In this document: piece by piece, positions 5,976 to 7,377 of the stretch
How the letters are laid out: every line of letters starts with the position of its first letter
How positions within the stretch are numbered: position 1 is the first letter of the stretch
Origin: an uncultured Candidatus Saccharibacteria bacterium
Lineage (GTDB): Bacteria; Patescibacteriota; Saccharimonadia; Saccharimonadales; Saccharimonadaceae
Length of the DNA: 7,377 bases
Direction: 5' to 3'
NCBI GenBank assembly: GCA_938046495.1
Contig: CALIXG010000110.1
Coordinates: 1-7,377 of the forward strand
Notes under the pieces: model-generated
Databases searched by the model: none
The model's input: the letters and a program-made list of their open reading frames with translations, nothing else
Told to the model about the DNA's origin: nothing
Program-made: the position numbers and the translations under genes

Positions 5976-7377
5976 CTAATGATTATTAGTGAGGAAGCCC
6001 CAGATTTTTTGAAAGAATGGCTTCTCGTTGGCTGGCATTTCGGAAGAAGTATTATTCCCTGGTAGGGCGGCGGTAGAATCAGTGTTGGTCGGAGTAGAAA
6101 CAGCTTTTTCTTCGTAGGTAGGGCTAACCTGTTCGGCGGTCACTAATAGGCGGTAACGGTCGGAACCGAGTGGAGTACAGGTGATGAGGGTGAGGATTGG
6201 TTTACTGGTGGGATAAACTAATGCGGCTACATCAGTTGGTTCGACGGTTTGCTTTTTAGTAACTTTATAGGTGTACCGAACCGAATTGTAATTGACGTAA
6301 ATGAGGTCATTATCCTGCAGGCGTTCGAGGCCGGAGAAAATAAATTTGTATTGGTTATTACTATAAATATCACCGGCGGAGTGGCCAGAAATGACGAGAT
6401 TTCCGACTTGGCCTGGGAGTGCATCGGCGCCCGGAATCTTAAACTGGGCTACACCATGATTCATTGCGTTATCAATAGTGGCCGTGTCATTAGCAATGTT
6501 AAAGTGCGCTGGTACATCGACATTGAGCTTCGGAATGATAAGTTTTGGCTCGGCGGTCGGGGCGGCTGTGATGGTCGGATCAATGGCGGTGATTTCGGTA
6601 TCATTAGAATTTCCGGGAGCGATATAGGCCATAATCGGAGCGAAGATTAGGCGGTTATATTGCAAGAACAGGATGAAAAGTACGGTAAAAACTCCGGCGA
6701 AAATCGGGATGAATTTACGGTGTTTTTTAGAGAGCTGGAAGCTGCTACTGGCTTTTTTCTGGATGCGTTCTTTTAAGGTAGCTTCGATGGTTTTAACGTG
6801 AATTGATTCGAGAGACGGTGGGGTGTCGGTAGATTTGGTTTCGGAAGTTTCCGAATTTTGCTCTGTGGTCTCGAGATTTTTAGGCTTTGGATTTTTGAGA
6901 TTTTCGAGCAGTCTTTTTTGACTATCGAGAGCTAGTTGACCAATTTGATTACGTTTTTCGTACTGATTATTTAATTCAGTTTTTTCGGTTTCCACATAGG
7001 ATTTGGCGGCTTTGGCATAATATTCGCTGTAATATTTTTGATAGTAGTTTTGCCAAGCGCTGTGGTAGTTTTGCCAATCCATTTTTTGGTTCATATTGAT
7101 TGGGGCTTGTTTGAGTGAGCCAATTTCACCGCCAGTAGGTTGAGTTTGGTAATTATATTGTGAATTATTTTGGGTATTTGGCTGGGTGGCGTAGGACTGA
7201 TTTATGGTGTAATTCCCTGCGATGTTATTTGAACTTGCGGGAGTTTGGCCATTGAAAGTCTGATTAACTGAGCTTTGATTTTGATATGGATTATAACGGT
7301 TGATGCCGGTTTGGATTTGATAAGTGCGGCGGAATGGATTGCCCGTGTTAGCGGTTTTTTGTGTGGCAAAATTTTGA
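5976..7377 (-). CDS. Sortase, membrane-anchored, with Gln/Asn-rich N-terminal tail (5' end beyond the window)
   Basis: Sortases are cysteine transpeptidases that cleave a sorting signal and join surface proteins to the wall or to each other. The frame has no stop from 5976 to the right edge, so at least 466 residues are present. The ATG at 7094 has neither Shine-Dalgarno nor -10, so I treat it as internal. Numbering from that Met: a Tyr-rich segment (WQNYYQKYYSEYY, 14-26), a charged linker, basic residues and a membrane helix (about 128-147), then the sortase domain (about 183-323). Catalytic residues are His238 (ISGHSAG), Cys306 and Arg315 (TLITCTPLGSDRYRLLV). The TCTP-xG-RLLV block resembles class C more than class A, but there is no obvious lid or strong C-terminal helix, so the class is unsettled. 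The 94 residues before Met1 contain 32 Gln/Asn. The tail after 325 is Ser/Thr/Pro-rich. No LPXTG substrate is encoded nearby. Confidence 0.9.
   Translation of the reverse strand, partial: QNFATQKTANTGNPFRRTYQIQTGINRYNPYQNQSSVNQTFNGQTPASSNNIAGNYTINQSYATQPNTQNNSQYNYQTQPTGGEIGSLKQAPINMNQKMDWQNYHSAWQNYYQKYYSEYYAKAAKSYVETEKTELNNQYEKRNQIGQLALDSQKRLLENLKNPKPKNLETTEQNSETSETKSTDTPPSLESIHVKTIEATLKERIQKKASSSFQLSKKHRKFIPIFAGVFTVLFILFLQYNRLIFAPIMAYIAPGNSNDTEITAIDPTITAAPTAEPKLIIPKLNVDVPAHFNIANDTATIDNAMNHGVAQFKIPGADALPGQVGNLVISGHSAGDIYSNNQYKFIFSGLERLQDNDLIYVNYNSVRYTYKVTKKQTVEPTDVAALVYPTSKPILTLITCTPLGSDRYRLLVTAEQVSPTYEEKAVSTPTNTDSTAALPGNNTSSEMPANEKPFFQKIWGFLTNNH

Overview
The window joins two unrelated kinds of DNA. 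Positions 1 to about 1035 are very GC-rich (421-480 has only 13 A/T of 60). They carry the middle of a large actinobacterial-type superfamily I helicase/ATPase gene, open at the left edge and cut off inside a conserved motif. From about 1040 to the right edge the DNA is much poorer in GC (4561-4620 has 17 G/C of 60). It encodes proteins that look like Patescibacteria/CPR, most likely Saccharibacteria (TM7): a compact cysteine-poor GluRS, surface proteins with one membrane helix, and a sortase with a low-complexity N-terminal tail. No in-frame UGA occurs, which argues against the UGA=Gly code of SR1/Gracilibacteria. The phylum call is inference from protein style, not a search result.

Layout. 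3-1079 (+): helicase fragment, genuine to about 1035. 1035-1196 (-): first 50 or so codons of an unrecognised gene with its own promoter and Shine-Dalgarno, cut by the same junction. 1335-2849 (-): glutamyl-tRNA synthetase. 2972-4210 (-): membrane protein with a long disordered Pro/Thr/Ser/Ala region and a DUF4367-like outer domain. 4315-5850 (+): membrane-anchored PEGA-domain protein, divergent from the previous gene. 5976-7377 (-): sortase, whose reading frame stays open past the right edge and is therefore partial.

Regulation. Every low-GC gene appears to be its own transcription unit. Recognisable -10 elements precede four genes, and hairpin terminators follow gltX, the DUF4367-like gene, the PEGA gene and the sortase. 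gltX and the PEGA gene share one geometry, TGnTATAAT then 9 nt then ATG with no Shine-Dalgarno, which predicts leaderless mRNAs. The other two genes with visible starts use Shine-Dalgarno sequences.

How the genes fit together. Apart from gltX (translation), the right part encodes cell-surface functions: two single-pass proteins with exported domains and a transpeptidase-type sortase. I see no defence system, mobile element, CRISPR array or RNA gene. The points most worth checking are the chimeric junction, the degenerate Walker A motif in the helicase fragment, the leaderless promoter architecture, and the Gln/Asn-rich cytoplasmic tail of the sortase.
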